Shown in pieces: positions 1-22,112 of a stretch of 64,000 bases of DNA. The notes below the pieces were generated by a model. The model saw only the letters and a program-made list of their open reading frames with translations, ran no database searches and was not told where the DNA came from. Source of the stretch: Owenia fusiformis (taxonomy: Eukaryota; Annelida; Polychaeta; Sabellida; Oweniidae). The first letter of the stretch is position 1. The number at the start of each line of letters is the position of its first letter. The translations under genes and the position numbers were made by a program. The stretch spans positions 5,335,730 to 5,399,729 of the forward strand of contig CAIIXF020000007.1 in assembly GCA_903813345.2 (NCBI GenBank), in the 5' to 3' direction.

Positions 1-1018
1 GATTTGCTAAACGAAATGCGTCACCCTTTAAAACTATTCACCAATATATTATCCACCCAATATGAAGCAAATCCGTTCACACATTTTGTGGACGGCGTCT
101 GTAACAAATGGTAGGTAGTTACATTTTGCATGTTAATGGCTTGTATAAAATTGTTTTGCTATGTGTAAAAAGGATAACAGCACCAGACTCAATTGTTTTT
201 GTTTTAACAATGAGGCAAAAAAAAATTAACTTGTATGATGTACACTGTAAACCTACATGTATTTTACAAATAAGCATTGAGTCCGTTGCTTAATTAAATG
301 CGAAACTAGACGGGATGTTTCGAAGAATGTTTTTATACTTAATATTCACATTTTTTTGCATATTTTGCAAAAGATTTTTTGCTTGTTTTTCATGCATTTT
401 CAATATATTTCGAAATTCCTTGTATGATCCAGTATGATTTGTCAGTGTCTCCTATGTTTATCAAGTAGACGACGCTCTAGGGCATTTTTCGTGTTATACA
501 GATTTACAGTAAATGCGAGCGAAAACAAAACAAATTATCTGTTTGTACCGATTTATTCATTTATGTAATTTGCATAACTAATTATTACAATTGATATTTC
601 CACGTGGGCCCTTTAGTTCCTTTTATACATGATATACTGCGGTATTCTGCAGCCATTTTCATTATGCTAAAAATAAAAATAGAGCATACAATGTCACGAT
701 TTGCATTGCCGCAATAATAGGGAAACTAATTAACATTATATTATTATGCATGTCATCCGATTTATTAACTTGTATTGTTATCAAGAGTATCACTCTCCAA
801 TGCATTTTCATCCTATAGATGTTTTCATTTAACATCCTAGCATACTGTCTCTCCAGGATTTTCACATTCGAGTGCAAAATTCTCATTTTCACAATTCAGG
901 TCAAAATATGCCGATTTCAATTTTTAGGTGCAAATGGATTTTCAGGTGGTGCAGCGCCCACTTGCTTTAATGCTGTGGAAATCAATGCCTCGATATGGAA
1001 CAAAAAATGTACACGTAC
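1..1018. other. Flank downstream of the FAMeT-domain gene, no recognised exon
   Basis: This stretch should contain the missing 3' exon(s) of the minus-strand FAMeT-domain gene, because exon 3 of that gene ends at 1019 in phase 1 at a GTACGT donor. I could not identify a convincing acceptor and stop here. The part at about 880-1000 resembles about 20565-20720 on the same strand: both share the words GTCAAAATATGCC, GGTGCAAATGGATT and CACTTGCTTTAAT. It is therefore a dispersed repeat rather than unique coding sequence. Confidence 0.5.
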
Positions 1019-2217
1019 CTAGGACAATCCAGTCTCCCTCAGCACCCCATCCTGTCATAACGTTAATGGCATTTACTGCATGTGGTGCTGGATCTTTCCA
1101 CGACATGAATATTCCACATCCATATACGTTCCCCGTTCCTACTTCAATGTTTCCACCAGCCCAACTTACCTTAGATACAAAAGCGTTCGACAGTTTTCAC
1201 TGGTGTGAAGTATAATACGTCATTAATTGATTTTGTTAACCCATCTAAATTATCGAACATCTTCTTCATGACAAAATCAAGAACTAGATAGACAATTTAA
1301 AATGCAAAGTGCAATTTTTTTAAATGATAGCATAATACCCAAAATGGCCTCATCTCATCACAGCTCAGGCGCTTTCCATTGACCAAAACCTTGGCCGATT
1401 CATAAGCGTACATAGTTCCCAGGTTGTCACGTATTCCAGATTTTGGATTATATTTGTAACCATGGATCATAATCTCATAGTTATTAGTTCGTGTGTTACC
1501 AGGGGTCAGCTGAAGTTCTAGGTGGGCATCATTGCAGGCTTTCACAGAGAATGCAAAGAACGATTTTCCACGCACATCGATAGGTTTGTGGCGGTACTTA
1601 TTGTTATTTGGAGTGTGTATTTCAAGCACTAAAATTAATATTGTTTATGTTTATGACACTTCGAAGTCACTCAATGGTCTAACATTTTGGATTTTTTTAG
1701 TTTGATTTTTCCAGTGCTGAAGTAAAAGAAGAGTACAGAAGATTTCACAGATATCGTGCCCCAATCAAATTAATGTAGCTCTGTAAGTGGAACACCTTCT
1801 ATGAAGTGAAACACGTCGTCAAAATCTTGATCTCATTAGTTGTGTTGCAAACAAAGCTTCTATGTCACCACCACACGTAGTGATGTGGTGACATAATAGT
1901 GGTGACATTTTGCATGTTAATGCCTTGATTAAGATGACTTAAAGTTTGAAATATTTTCAGTAAAGAGTGTGCGTTAACAAAATGTTGTTAGTGTTTGGGA
2001 TAATGTGGAGTTTCTTTTTGTGTTTTTATTCAAGTTTCTAGTATTCTCCCAGAAAGACCGTATGTAAATTAGAATTTCGCATCTTACCTTTAAACGCATT
2101 ATAAAGTACTGCTTTTAGTTTAGCAACTTCTTCGGAAAGATCATCAACGTCTTGTTTGCTGCATGTCTGAGCCGCAATGAAAGCAACACATGCGAGAATG
2201 ATCACAAATTGTTTCAT
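1019..2217 (-). CDS. Secreted protein with farnesoic-acid-O-methyltransferase-type (PF12248-like) domain, 3' end not found
   Basis: Three exons join in consistent phase: 2217-2088 (ATG, 43 codons plus 1 nt), 1628-1339 and 1169-1019. Introns are GT/AG and 169-459 bp. The first exon encodes a hydrophobic signal peptide (MKQFVIILACVAFIAA) followed by a short heptad-like acidic segment that may form a coiled coil. Exons 2 and 3 form the domain: FFAFSVKACNDAHLEL, YEIMIHGYKYN, SGIRDN, then VSWAGGNIEVGTGN, and finally TGWGAEGDWIVL. This order matches the Methyltransf_FA family. Despite the name, that domain is not a proven methyltransferase and occurs in many secreted invertebrate proteins. At least 190 residues are assembled. 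The last exon ends in phase 1 at a good donor, so more coding sequence should follow below 1019, but I could not identify it. A role in recognition or matrix binding is only a guess. Confidence 0.8.
1862..1920. repeat. Solo terminal fragment of the GTCACCAC-ended repeat family
   Basis: The sequence holds ATGTCACCAC, then GTGGTGACAT, then another GTGGTGACAT followed by TTTGCATGTTAATGCC. The reverse complement matches the left end of the larger repeats at 9.38 kb and 24.72 kb (CATTAACATGACAAAATGTCACCAC, with small differences). It looks like remnant ends of that family inside intron 1 of the FAMeT-domain gene. Confidence 0.6.
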
Positions 2218-4004
2218 TTTGTCGGTGTTACGCAGCACGTCTGTATGAAATGCGACAGGTATAAAGCAGAACATAGCTCTGTGGTTTTGGTCATCGGATG
2301 ATTTTGTCTTATTTGTGTAAATTAATTCTTTTGTTTTATAATTCATTCATCTGTTCATGGTTCTGTGGGATCCGGGAGCGAGATTATTTGTGTAAGGCTA
2401 AATCAACAATGGTATGTGTTTGGTTTTTCTGTGAATTCGCGATGAATTAATAGTGTTTTTTTAATCTCTGTACCCACCATCATACAGGGTTTGGATTTAA
2501 CTTCAATTTATCTTTCATCCCGAGAAACTATTTTAAGGTTATTATTAATCCAATAGGTTGGATGTTTAACAGGGGCATAGGAAGGTGTAAATTCAACACT
2601 ACGCCCAAAAATGTGTCAAATCTTCTTTATCAAAGCCCCTATTTTATGCTCGTGAAACGTCAGTGGTCATACCTTTCTAAGCTAATGGTAATGTACTTAA
2701 AATGTTCGAGTGTTTTCATTACTAGTATATAAAATCACCATGGAAAGCCGATCTTTAAATTTCGACATAACTCATTCTCTCTTTTCTAATGAAAATGTTT
2801 ATTTTCTCGAACGACGACTGATTTCCAGATAACAATGAAAGATTTTTTAACATTAATGAGTCCTTTAAGCAGTTTTTTGAATAATTGAAAAAGATACATA
2901 GTATTGTCTGATTCCATCGTGTACCGTGCAATACGACAATGCAGATTAAAGAAAAGAAACATATCCGTAATTAGTGATACAATTAACCCAAATAACCCCC
3001 CCCCCTCAACAAAGGTACATATTTCATGAAATAAAGCATGTTGGAAAGGGAACTCATGATCAATCTGTTAAATGATTAACAACCAACAGAGCCATATATA
3101 AAGATTACTTCCCACTATTATAAGTTTGACTCTCTCCCCCAATTATCTTTATCTTTACGCCAAAAAGTGTAATTTATCTGTGACCCAAGCTAGAAAAATA
3201 ACAGAGGCACAAAAATCTTGCAAAAAGTAGACCTACTATTGAAAAGATCTAGCATATCACACGGGGTCTAAAAACATTTAAAATTTCTTGTGCTCGAGAT
3301 CACAAACAACGGACTATGGTGGAACATAGGGAATGACAACTTGGTATGGTAAATGGTAAATAGACACGTTACCATTGTCTTTACATAATACCGTTGTCAA
3401 ATATTACCATTGTCACCCCGATTTTACATCATATTCATGATATAAAATTCATGAAAATCTAATTGAAGCAACGGTTATGTCCGCCATTTGTGACAACGGT
3501 ATCTGACTTTACCGTTGTCAGGGTATTCCGGTGTGACGCTGACGCCTGTTTATGCGATGGTTAGGTTTGATGTGTACTTGTGTTGATTGTCAAATTACAA
3601 AACACTTTTGACAAAAATTGGGCTGTCAAATTCTATACGCTGGAGCAACTCATACAAACCAGGACTATGTCAAAATCACAATTCCTGCTAAATTACTGCT
3701 TATCAAATGGCCGATCCTGGGAGGAGGGGGGGGGGGGGGTCTCACGTTAACCTTTATATGCAAGGTAAAAACGGGAGGTAGATCTAACAAAGTTTGCGGT
3801 GTACACAGTGGATGTAATATAATATACAATTTTGTTATTCTTATTAATAAAAATACGTTAATATATTCATTGGATTAGAGTCATTCATATGCAAAATAAA
3901 TCTATTTCTATCGATGGCGCATTTTGTGGTGTATAGTTTTAAATAATATGATAATTTTCAGGTTAGTACTATTATTAATCAAAATATGAAATTAAAGTAG
4001 ATAA

Positions 4005-4612
4005 GATGCGAGTAGAAATAATCTTGATTTCCGACATTAAATGTTTCAAATTCGGTTAAAGTGATGTCATATTTGAAATCTACATGTAAAACTACAAGGA
4101 GGATTGGCTCCCAGAATGCAACACCGATATTCTACAAAACAATCACCTAGCGATAGCTTTGTTGGAGAGTATCGGGTCATTCTCCATGCAGTCGTACAAA
4201 TTATACAGACACGAATAGCAAATGACGCATGCGTGGAGATTAAAGAATATCGAGTTGGAACCCTGGCTTCCAATCCTCCTTGTAAAACTACATAGATCTA
4301 GAAATATAATTTTGAAAATATTTATCAACTTAACTTTAAAATTTAATTTTTTGGAAAATGAGACTTCTAGTTCGGGGAGATCTCCCATAGACCCCATGTT
4401 ATAAAATCACAAAAAGGGAAATATCTTTTCTTGTATTGGACAGATAACATTTTCCTTTACTGGACATATATTAATTTACATAACTATTAGATGGATAAGG
4501 GTGATTGAGCCATTAAACAGATGTGATTTAACTTAAAGGGAACGTTCTTCTATATCCGCCATGCTATCTGACCCGAACGAGCCACCTGATTGTAAAACTG
4601 GTAACTACCTAC
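4005..4612 (+). mobile_element. MITE of the GATGCGAGTAG family, copy 1, interrupted by another element
   Basis: It begins GATGCGAGTAGAAATAATC and ends with GTAACTACCTAC, as in the other three copies (26763-27089, 36893-37330, 62135-62563). The interior shares the words TCTCCCCGAACTAGAAGT (in reverse), CCCATAGACCCCATG and AAATATCTTTTCTTG with them. The right terminus is decayed compared with the others. A 186-bp element (4096-4281) has inserted into it. No transposase is encoded, so this is a non-autonomous DNA element. Confidence 0.8.
4096..4281. mobile_element. 186-bp inverted-repeat element with perfect 10-bp target duplication
   Basis: The termini are AAGGAGGATTGGCTCCCAG and CTGGCTTCCAATCCTCCTT, imperfect inverted repeats of about 19 bp. 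The flanks at 4086-4095 and 4282-4291 are both GTAAAACTAC. The insertion lies inside the GATGCGAGTAG-family MITE, so it is younger than that copy. The length of the target duplication (10 bp) is typical of Mutator-like elements, but no transposase is present to confirm this. Confidence 0.85.
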
Positions 4613-6137
4613 GTTATTCAAATTCATAATAAAGTCAATTACGATCCATCGTGAATTATTGGAGATGATTGTGTAGTTTTTGTATAAGTCCTTCTTTGCC
4701 TGTAAAATCATAGTTCGGGATGTTGGTGTTTGTTAACCTTATAAGAGGTCCGGAACTCTGATGTTTCCTTCAAAATTCTCCATCACGTGCTCTGAATTCT
4801 TTAATCGTTCACACACGGTATCCTATGGGAATTTTTGGATACCAAATGTTACAGAAGGGGATTAGATGGAAATACTTAGAACGTAGATGCAGTACATACA
4901 CGTAAGCATTTCATTTGCCAGTATTCATTTGAATTTCAAAACAACCTGCCTTGTGTGGTATTCTAATTTATTATACGATGGTTAACCACACAGACAATAA
5001 TTACATCGATGAAATTCAGAACAATTATCAGATACATAATGATGATATTCCTTGATAAAACTCAATGCTTCCACGAAAAGGGTTGAACGTGCTTTTCATG
5101 GCTTTTGGACTTGGAATATAGGGTGGGGGGGGGGGGTTCATGCATTCACCAAGCTTTAATTGTTGCGAGGCACTGATAAAATGTACATGATATATATTCA
5201 TCACCACATGAAAGATGCTGTGGTTGAGAGTGGTTGGGAGTTTTCTCTTGAAGTTTGTCCCTTCGTGATCGTTCACGCCAAGCTTTATCATTCCCAAACT
5301 TAATCATGTTTGCCTAGCGTGGAACGTCTAACTAATAACATGACCATCATTTGTAACTAATTTGTCTGACATCAGGCATATTTTTGTGGTTATTCGTGCA
5401 TTTATTATGGGATGATGAATGATGGGAGTATACTTCCAGAAAGAGTAGTATGTTTAGACTTGTAAAACGTTTGACAATGCCATCTATTCAAGATAATAGA
5501 GAGTTTAAGCTTTCGATATTTCTCACAACGTAACCGTGAACGCAAAGTCAATGAATCAATACAGTAATTATAGCGCACATACAAGGCAAGCGCTACTTGG
5601 TCTCCTTCAAATACCCAAATGGTTCAGAGCTGTGTTTATAACGGGAGATTTGCAATTTCACGTTGGTGGGAACGGGAATCATTAAACTCATGACTTTTGA
5701 ATACTATGCTGACAAGTTTGATTTCAATGCACAGTAAAATGCTTTCTGAAGAAAATCTTGCATGTCATATGTGTTTTAGATCCAAATATCTTACGAAACG
5801 AGCTTATTTAAAATATGTATCATAGAAAAATAGCTTGATATAACTTATCAAAGTCATATTACACGATGTTGTGTGGTCTATGTAACGGAGTAAGTAAACA
5901 CTGTAACTGAACGATTATTTATGTGAGAAAACTACATGCATTTGTGTTGGGCAACTTGTGTGTACAGGTTGACGTTTTGATTTTATATGCATTGCTTAAA
6001 ATCTCCAATATCAATTCAAAATTTTTCTAAAATGTCCAGATCTAGGAGCAAGATTAATAGGGGTTATGTACTGGGAGGTTTTGGATACAGGGAATATCCC
6101 GAGGGATATACCATGTATCCAAACCGACCGTGCATAA

Positions 6138-6468
6138 CTGGTGTATCTCATACTTGAGTGGGTTTAGGGTAGATATAACCTTTTCCACCTTTTTCAAATG
6201 ACAAGATATTTATATTTAACATTTTCGTAATATTCTTTTTGTTCAATACAATGAAATTGTAACATTTAAACTTAAAAAAATTAAATTTTAAAATTTTAAA
6301 CTTTTGATATTTAAACTTTTTTAAACTTTTGAATATGGATATATATTATATCTGCCCGCATTTGGCCTGGAGCGGGACATATACAATATATCCTGCCCGC
6401 TCCTCAGATACGATATATATTCCCGGGTGATATCTACCCCAAACCCACTCAAGTATGAGATACTACAC
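6138..6468. mobile_element. Short inverted-repeat element (about 330 bp)
   Basis: The ends are inverted copies of about 40 bp: GTATCTCATACTTGAGTGGG near 6141 and its complement near 6440-6462. The sequence continues as GTTTAGGGTAGATAT on one side and GTTTGGGGTAGATAT on the other. The interior is AT-rich with a central CGGGCAGG-like patch. The target duplication is not clear. This is a presumed MITE with no coding capacity. Confidence 0.7.
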
Positions 6469-8927
6469 TATATGTACCATATATATATATATACGATATG
6501 TACTATTTTTATTGGACTGTATGTATCATGTTTGTATTTTTAGAAACCTTTTGAATATAATCTAAATCAAGCAACATGACAATAATTAACATAATATACA
6601 GAGTAAATTAAGTTTATATATTCATATTATACAATGCCCAATGGCAGCTATACACATGCTCTTTATACAAATCATGTAAATAAATCTAGGCTTGGTAACT
6701 ATACTCTGGACACAAATCCAATGTAATATACCTCACAGAAATCAATCTAATGCATACAGTTCACCAAAGCTGAAACACATTTTGCTCAATGAAATATCCT
6801 CAAATATGACAATTCTGAAATGTTTGTCTGTCTGGTACTTGAAGCTGATATTTACATTGATTTGCAATCCAGTGTCTTGGGGGGGGGGGGTCCTTTACAT
6901 CATCTAGTTAACTATCTTGTCTAAAGTATTTAAAATCTTGTGAGACCAACATTTGTGAGAGGTAACAGATGGACGACTACACAAATCAGTTTTCAATTTC
7001 AAGAATTCATCTATAGATTAAAAGTTGTTATACCTATTCAACTGCACAGAATCTAGTATTTTATGAAATGAAATGGACAACGATTTCAAATCTTTAAAAC
7101 ATGTAGCAAGTTTGTTCTCTTAAACCAGAAAATTTATCCTGTACCTTTTTGGTAAATACCTCTAAAATTTGAATTCACGGCATAGCCTTTAAATACAGGG
7201 ATACCCATCTCAGTTACATCAGCTGAATACTCTGAAGCACTCAATAAATACAATATTTAACATCAGGCATGGGTGCTGTACAAAATCTATGAAATCAAAT
7301 CAAAAAATATGGATCAATAGTTGAATTCTACGTGTAGAGCCGATGTGACCACACATAATGAATTCCATTGGTTCAGCTTAGTCAAATGACCTTGGTTTTA
7401 ACCATATGCATGTCACATGTAAGTAAGCACACAATCTACAAAATCATACCCTAAATTCAAGATTACAGCAATTTCTATGACCACTCAAATTGTTACACTC
7501 CAGTTGTTATGGAGTCCATGTGACGTCACAATGGCAAACACTAGCATACAGTCAAAGTATTTTAAGCATGACTAATTGAATCTAAAGTGGTTTAATGAAT
7601 GCAAGGTAGGGAACTTGCAATAACATTATGCCCACTAAGAACGTGACAAGCAATAAAACAGACAATAAAACTCAATAGAGAGTTATGTTTGCCCATCACT
7701 GACTTATCTCCATTCTCACATGAGACTGTAAAACTGAACTGAAATTAATCAAATAAGAAATCACTGGGAGTATGATGACGACTGAGTGGTCTATACTTTG
7801 ATTGATCGTAATATATGTATACATAAATACACAATTATCAACATCTCGACATCAATTCAACCCAATTCAATTTGTTCAGAAACAAACCTAGGAAATACAG
7901 TGTAATCTTCACTCCTCATACAAGATAGTACATCACATATATAAATGGATCTCAGTGAATACATCTCCAAGATGAATACCTCATGAGTGAATATCTCATA
8001 AGAGAATGTCTTACTGAAGTGAACACCTCTCTCAAGTGAACACACCTCTACAGCGAACACCTCAAAAGTGATTATATTCTATCCTCGCAAAAGAATGGCC
8101 AAATGCGAACACATTAAAATGTGAACACTTACTTGAGCTGCTCCTTAACATTTTTAAAGGTTTTACCATTCAAAACCATATTTGAAAGCTGAAATCCACT
8201 GACCACATATCTTCACACTGTTTTAATAGCCATATTGTTCAAGGAGTGAAAACCAATAGATATAAACTATTGTATAATAAGTTAAAATTGCACATTTGCA
8301 CTGGAGTACATCAGTATCTCTAACCTAGTAGTATCGAGCATTAGTTTACATTTTCTAATTATACATATGCCCAAATTAACAAACCGAATACATTATTTTC
8401 CCATACAAAAAAATATATCAAGTCACTACCATGCAATATGAGCGGTTTATCAATTTACAAATTTACAATTATAGCATACAAAAGATTCGCTCTATACATC
8501 TTTATATGGACAATTTAGCATCACTATAGTAACACCAATAGAAACAAATTTAACACCTTTTAAAGCAATCCTCGAGGTCGCTTGTAGAAAATAATCTGAT
8601 TTACAATTAATGTAATTCAAATTAATTTCACAATTTTGCAATAAAAACATTGTAAAATTATGAAATTCATAATACTTTCATGAAAACAACCCCCTGCTTT
8701 TTAAGGCATTGACAGACACAGCGAGACTGCAAAATGTGCGGGTAGGCGTAATCCATTAGCGATGATGTAGTTAAAATCCGACATTTTACATAATGAAGAG
8801 CATTTAACACGCCATCTATAATGTTCATGGAAATGTATGACCATCTAAAGGTTATATGAACCCTTTATAAGGGCTGTTTAATATCCTTATAGATGTTGTT
8901 CCTTTATTCACTGGTAGGCCGCTAGAA

Positions 8928-18658
<9,731 letters not shown>

Positions 18659-19226
18659 TTTTAGAATTTATTTTTTCAACAGGGAGAATCCCCGTAAACA
18701 GTGTCAATTTCTCTCCAAAGTTGTGGGGCTATTCGCCACAAACACACAGATATCGTACAAGGAGTTATCAAAGGTTTCTACGCCGCTTAAATATGTAGAT
18801 TTCCAAGTCAGATGCTTCCGATTTCCTTCAGATTGTGTCAAATTTCTGCAACGTAAATTTTGCCAATTTCAAGATGGCGAATTTTGACGCCCCTTGTTGA
18901 TTGCGCAGCTGAATGACGTCATTTCTGCGCACCCGGAAGTAATTTGCTAATTGAAAATTTCAAAAATAGATGTCACTAGTATTAATGAGTACTGTAAGTT
19001 GAATCATATCACACAAAGCAAAAAATACTAACAAATGATACCTTAGATCATCCATTTGTTGTTCTATTCAACAGTTGCAATACAGCTAAATTAATGGTAT
19101 AACCTTATCCATTCATATAGAGCTATTATAAAGACTAAATAAGCTGAATATTCTTTTTCAATTCTTCCTATGATTTAATTCTTTCTTAATGTTATGGGCA
19201 AGGTTATAAAAGTTGTGAGTCTGTGA

Positions 19227-19436
19227 CATCATTTCCTGTATGGAATCTTAAAATATGAGAGCCTCCTGGAAATGTGCACTAATTTGATCATATCAAAACA
19301 TTTTTTCTGTGTTTTGTTAAATATGGAACATATACATCATTTCCTGTATGGAATCTTAAAATATGAGAGCCTCCTGGAAATGTGCACTAATTTGATCATA
19401 TCAAAACATTTTTTCTGTGTTTTGTTAAATATGGAC
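19227..19436. repeat. Tandem duplication, 108-bp unit, two copies
   Basis: CATCATTTCCTGTATGGAAT begins at 19227 and again at 19335. The whole 100-plus-bp unit, down to GTTTTGTTAAATATGGA, is repeated almost without change. Because 108 is a multiple of three, reading frames stay open across it, but the peptide shows no recognisable family. It is a recent local duplication. Confidence 0.85.
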
Positions 19437-20564
19437 ATTGTATATATGGTTATAGCTACCATATTAGGAGAGAAATGGTCTAGCGAGGAATCGGGCGAGG
19501 AATATCCCTTTAAAGCCTTTAAACTTATTTCCTAGGTACTAATCGTAATTTGAAACATGTAATAAAAAGTATGGATTGATTTCATATACATGTAGTTACT
19601 TCAATTTGAAACTACACTAGTCCTAATTACAGTGTTGAAGAATACAATACCAAGAGGGGCATGTTGGCAATGATCTGCGTCTACACTATTCACTTGATTC
19701 TGCAGGGCGTTTATTTAGGAGGCATTTGTGATAAGGTACAAGACCCTCAAAAGAGTGTGATTAGGGGTTGTCTTTAAAGATAAATGGTATAACTCAACAT
19801 ATGAGATCATGTTTTAGGTAGCTCATTAAATTTAAATGGTGAACATTTTTAATAAGCCCCTGCAGAAAGGTTGTGACTTATGTCCAATCAAGGCCATTTT
19901 TATATCTTTAGATGGATGAAAAAGTCTGTCCAAATTGCAAAATGTCACAATTTTACTGCAATTACCTATACGGCTATATTAAAAGTTTCCACCATTATAT
20001 CACAATGATTCCAACAGTAAATAGCATCACAAACTTTAGTTGGGGGCCTTTAACTAACTATAGCATTACAAAAGACAGGTTTATGTTTAATGTAATTATA
20101 ATATTTTATATATTATTCACATAAACATATCAAAGAACAAATATAATATATCATCTAGTAAAATAGGAATCTACTAGCAATATTAATGGAGATGATTTTC
20201 TATAAAACAGGAATTTATCATTGCAAATGTAACTACACTCTCATAAAATATAGACTATTTGGTACAACTAACCTATACTTGTGGCCAAATACAATAATAT
20301 ATGATATACTACTTGTATATAAAGCAATCTGGACACTTTTTTCTGTTAGTGGAAGTTTTAAAGGGAGTGGGTCAAACTAAAATTGAAACTCTTTAATCGA
20401 TTCCTGATAAAAAGACAGCATGTATTAAATACAGTTATATCTTTAGACAAGAGCCTAGCTATGATGGAATAAAGGCGAGGTGAGACAAAATATGAGGTAA
20501 AGGTGAGAAATAATACTGTTCAGTGTTCCCAACAGGATTTTTTCTCAAATGGATGCAAATTTGC

Positions 20565-20720
20565 ACAATTCAGATAAAAATTGGTCAAAATATGCCCATT
20601 TTTCATGATTTTTCACATTTTTAAGTTGGTGCAAATGGATTCTCGAGTGGGTGCAAGCCTGTTTTTAAAATCTCAGGTGGTTACTTCACCCACTTGCTTT
20701 AATTATGGGGAAATCACTGC
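20565..20720. repeat. Dispersed repeat shared with 880-1000
   Basis: Shared words with the region near 900-1000 include GTCAAAATATGCC, GGTGCAAATGGATT and CACTTGCTTTAATNNTGTGGAAATCA (the last with differences). Both are on the plus strand. The family is unknown to me. Confidence 0.5.
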
Positions 20721-22112
20721 AATCATAAGGTTTCATTTTACTTTTACATCATATTTTTCCGTAGAATGGAGGAAAAGCAATTGCCTCTGCCTCGAGCCTA
20801 ATTATGTCAACGTTAGATCACGCTAAAAATCAATGTACTTTGAGATGCTATGAAGTTAACTATTTCATATCACGTGTATCAAAGTACCTCTAAAATACTA
20901 TCCAAACATTTGTGGAACCATTATGATATTTAGTTTGGACCATAAATAGACATTACTCTGCAAATATTAAAGCATATCATGTCAGAGATTCAGCCTGTCC
21001 TGTTGACATGGGCGGCAAAAAATATCTTAAAATACATGTATGACCAAAAGGTAGTCATAAGATGTTCTGTTAAAAAGTTTGTAAACAAGTTTTACTGTAA
21101 AAAGAGCACCATGCATATTGCAAAATTATTCTGATAAGTCTAACAAAAAGCAAATTGCATCTATTGAATTTTGATTTCAATTATGCAATTATCTAAAAGT
21201 TTTACCTAACTTTACTTCAACGAAATTGTCCATATCTCAGGCATACTCATACTTGCCAAGCAAAATAAAAAAATGGTTGGTTCAACAGCCAAAACAATAC
21301 CAAAACTATCAAATATGAATGGCTGTATGGTGAACAATTGATATACCATAATTTTATAAACTCTAGAAAACGATGAGTTTTTTAAATTATGGTCAATATT
21401 ACAGCCTTATTATAATAAATTAATATTACATGGTCAACTTATTTTGAATGCTTGGACCTTAAAGACAACATTGAATATAAAATTTAAAAAAAATAAAAAT
21501 ACAAAAAACATATGAGGAACGAACCTTATACATGTATTATAGTATATATCATTATTGCCTTTCTGGTGAACACTTAAAAATATATTGATACAATAAAAAG
21601 ATATTGATACAATACATTTGCACCACCAAAATTCAACTACTAATAGTTTAGCTGTTGCACTTTAAAGATATATTGCATATTTTGTCATAAAATCTGAGAT
21701 TGCTTTCCTTGGTGGATGTTTTCTACTCGCACAACCATATAATAAAAAACCTTTTACATGATTAAACAATTTTAAAATTTTCACATGTAATGTAAATGTT
21801 CTCTAGCATCTAAAATCACATAAAGGATGCTTCCGAATCACAATAATTAGAATCAGGGGTTCTTATTTGACTGTTGTAATTAATATAATCACTTTTATCA
21901 GGATGAAAAGGACAATGCATATCCCATAAACTTATTATTCTTAGTGTTACATTACTATTACTATTACTATTGTAGTATATTACCTCTCGTCTAATGTTCA
22001 TTTCAGCGTTTCATACTCCACTAAAATGCATTCATTTTTCTGTTGAAAATTAGTCTAGTGTTTAAGTATTTAGGAACTCCCCTATCTGAACGTACGCCCC
22101 CCTCCTTAATAC

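Larger units (their letters stand above)
2218..8927. other. Intergenic region between the FAMeT-domain gene and Rab11
   Basis: The region contains no reading frame with recognisable similarity. It carries a degenerate run of TACCRTTGTC-like words (3360-3530, both orientations), the nested MITEs at 4.0-4.6 kb, an inverted-repeat element at 6.1-6.5 kb, and G homopolymers near 3722, 5126 and 6880. At about 7940-8060 lies a cluster of GAACACCTC-type words, the reverse complement of the GGTGTTC-type words in the pogo-like ends at 14.2, 23.4 and 48.4 kb. The part just below 8928 is the Rab11 3' UTR, with a minus-strand AATAAA at 8907-8902. Confidence 0.5.
18659..22112. other. Intergenic region between Rab11 and the zinc-finger gene
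   Basis: This is the upstream side of Rab11 (its promoter should lie just above 18658; no clear TATA box is seen) and the downstream side of the zinc-finger gene. It contains a 108-bp tandem duplication (19227-19440) and a dispersed repeat at about 20565-20720. No gene is recognised. Confidence 0.5.

Noticed and set aside
19272-19535. 87-codon open frame with an internal repeat
   Set aside because: The repeat peptide only reflects the 108-bp tandem DNA duplication.
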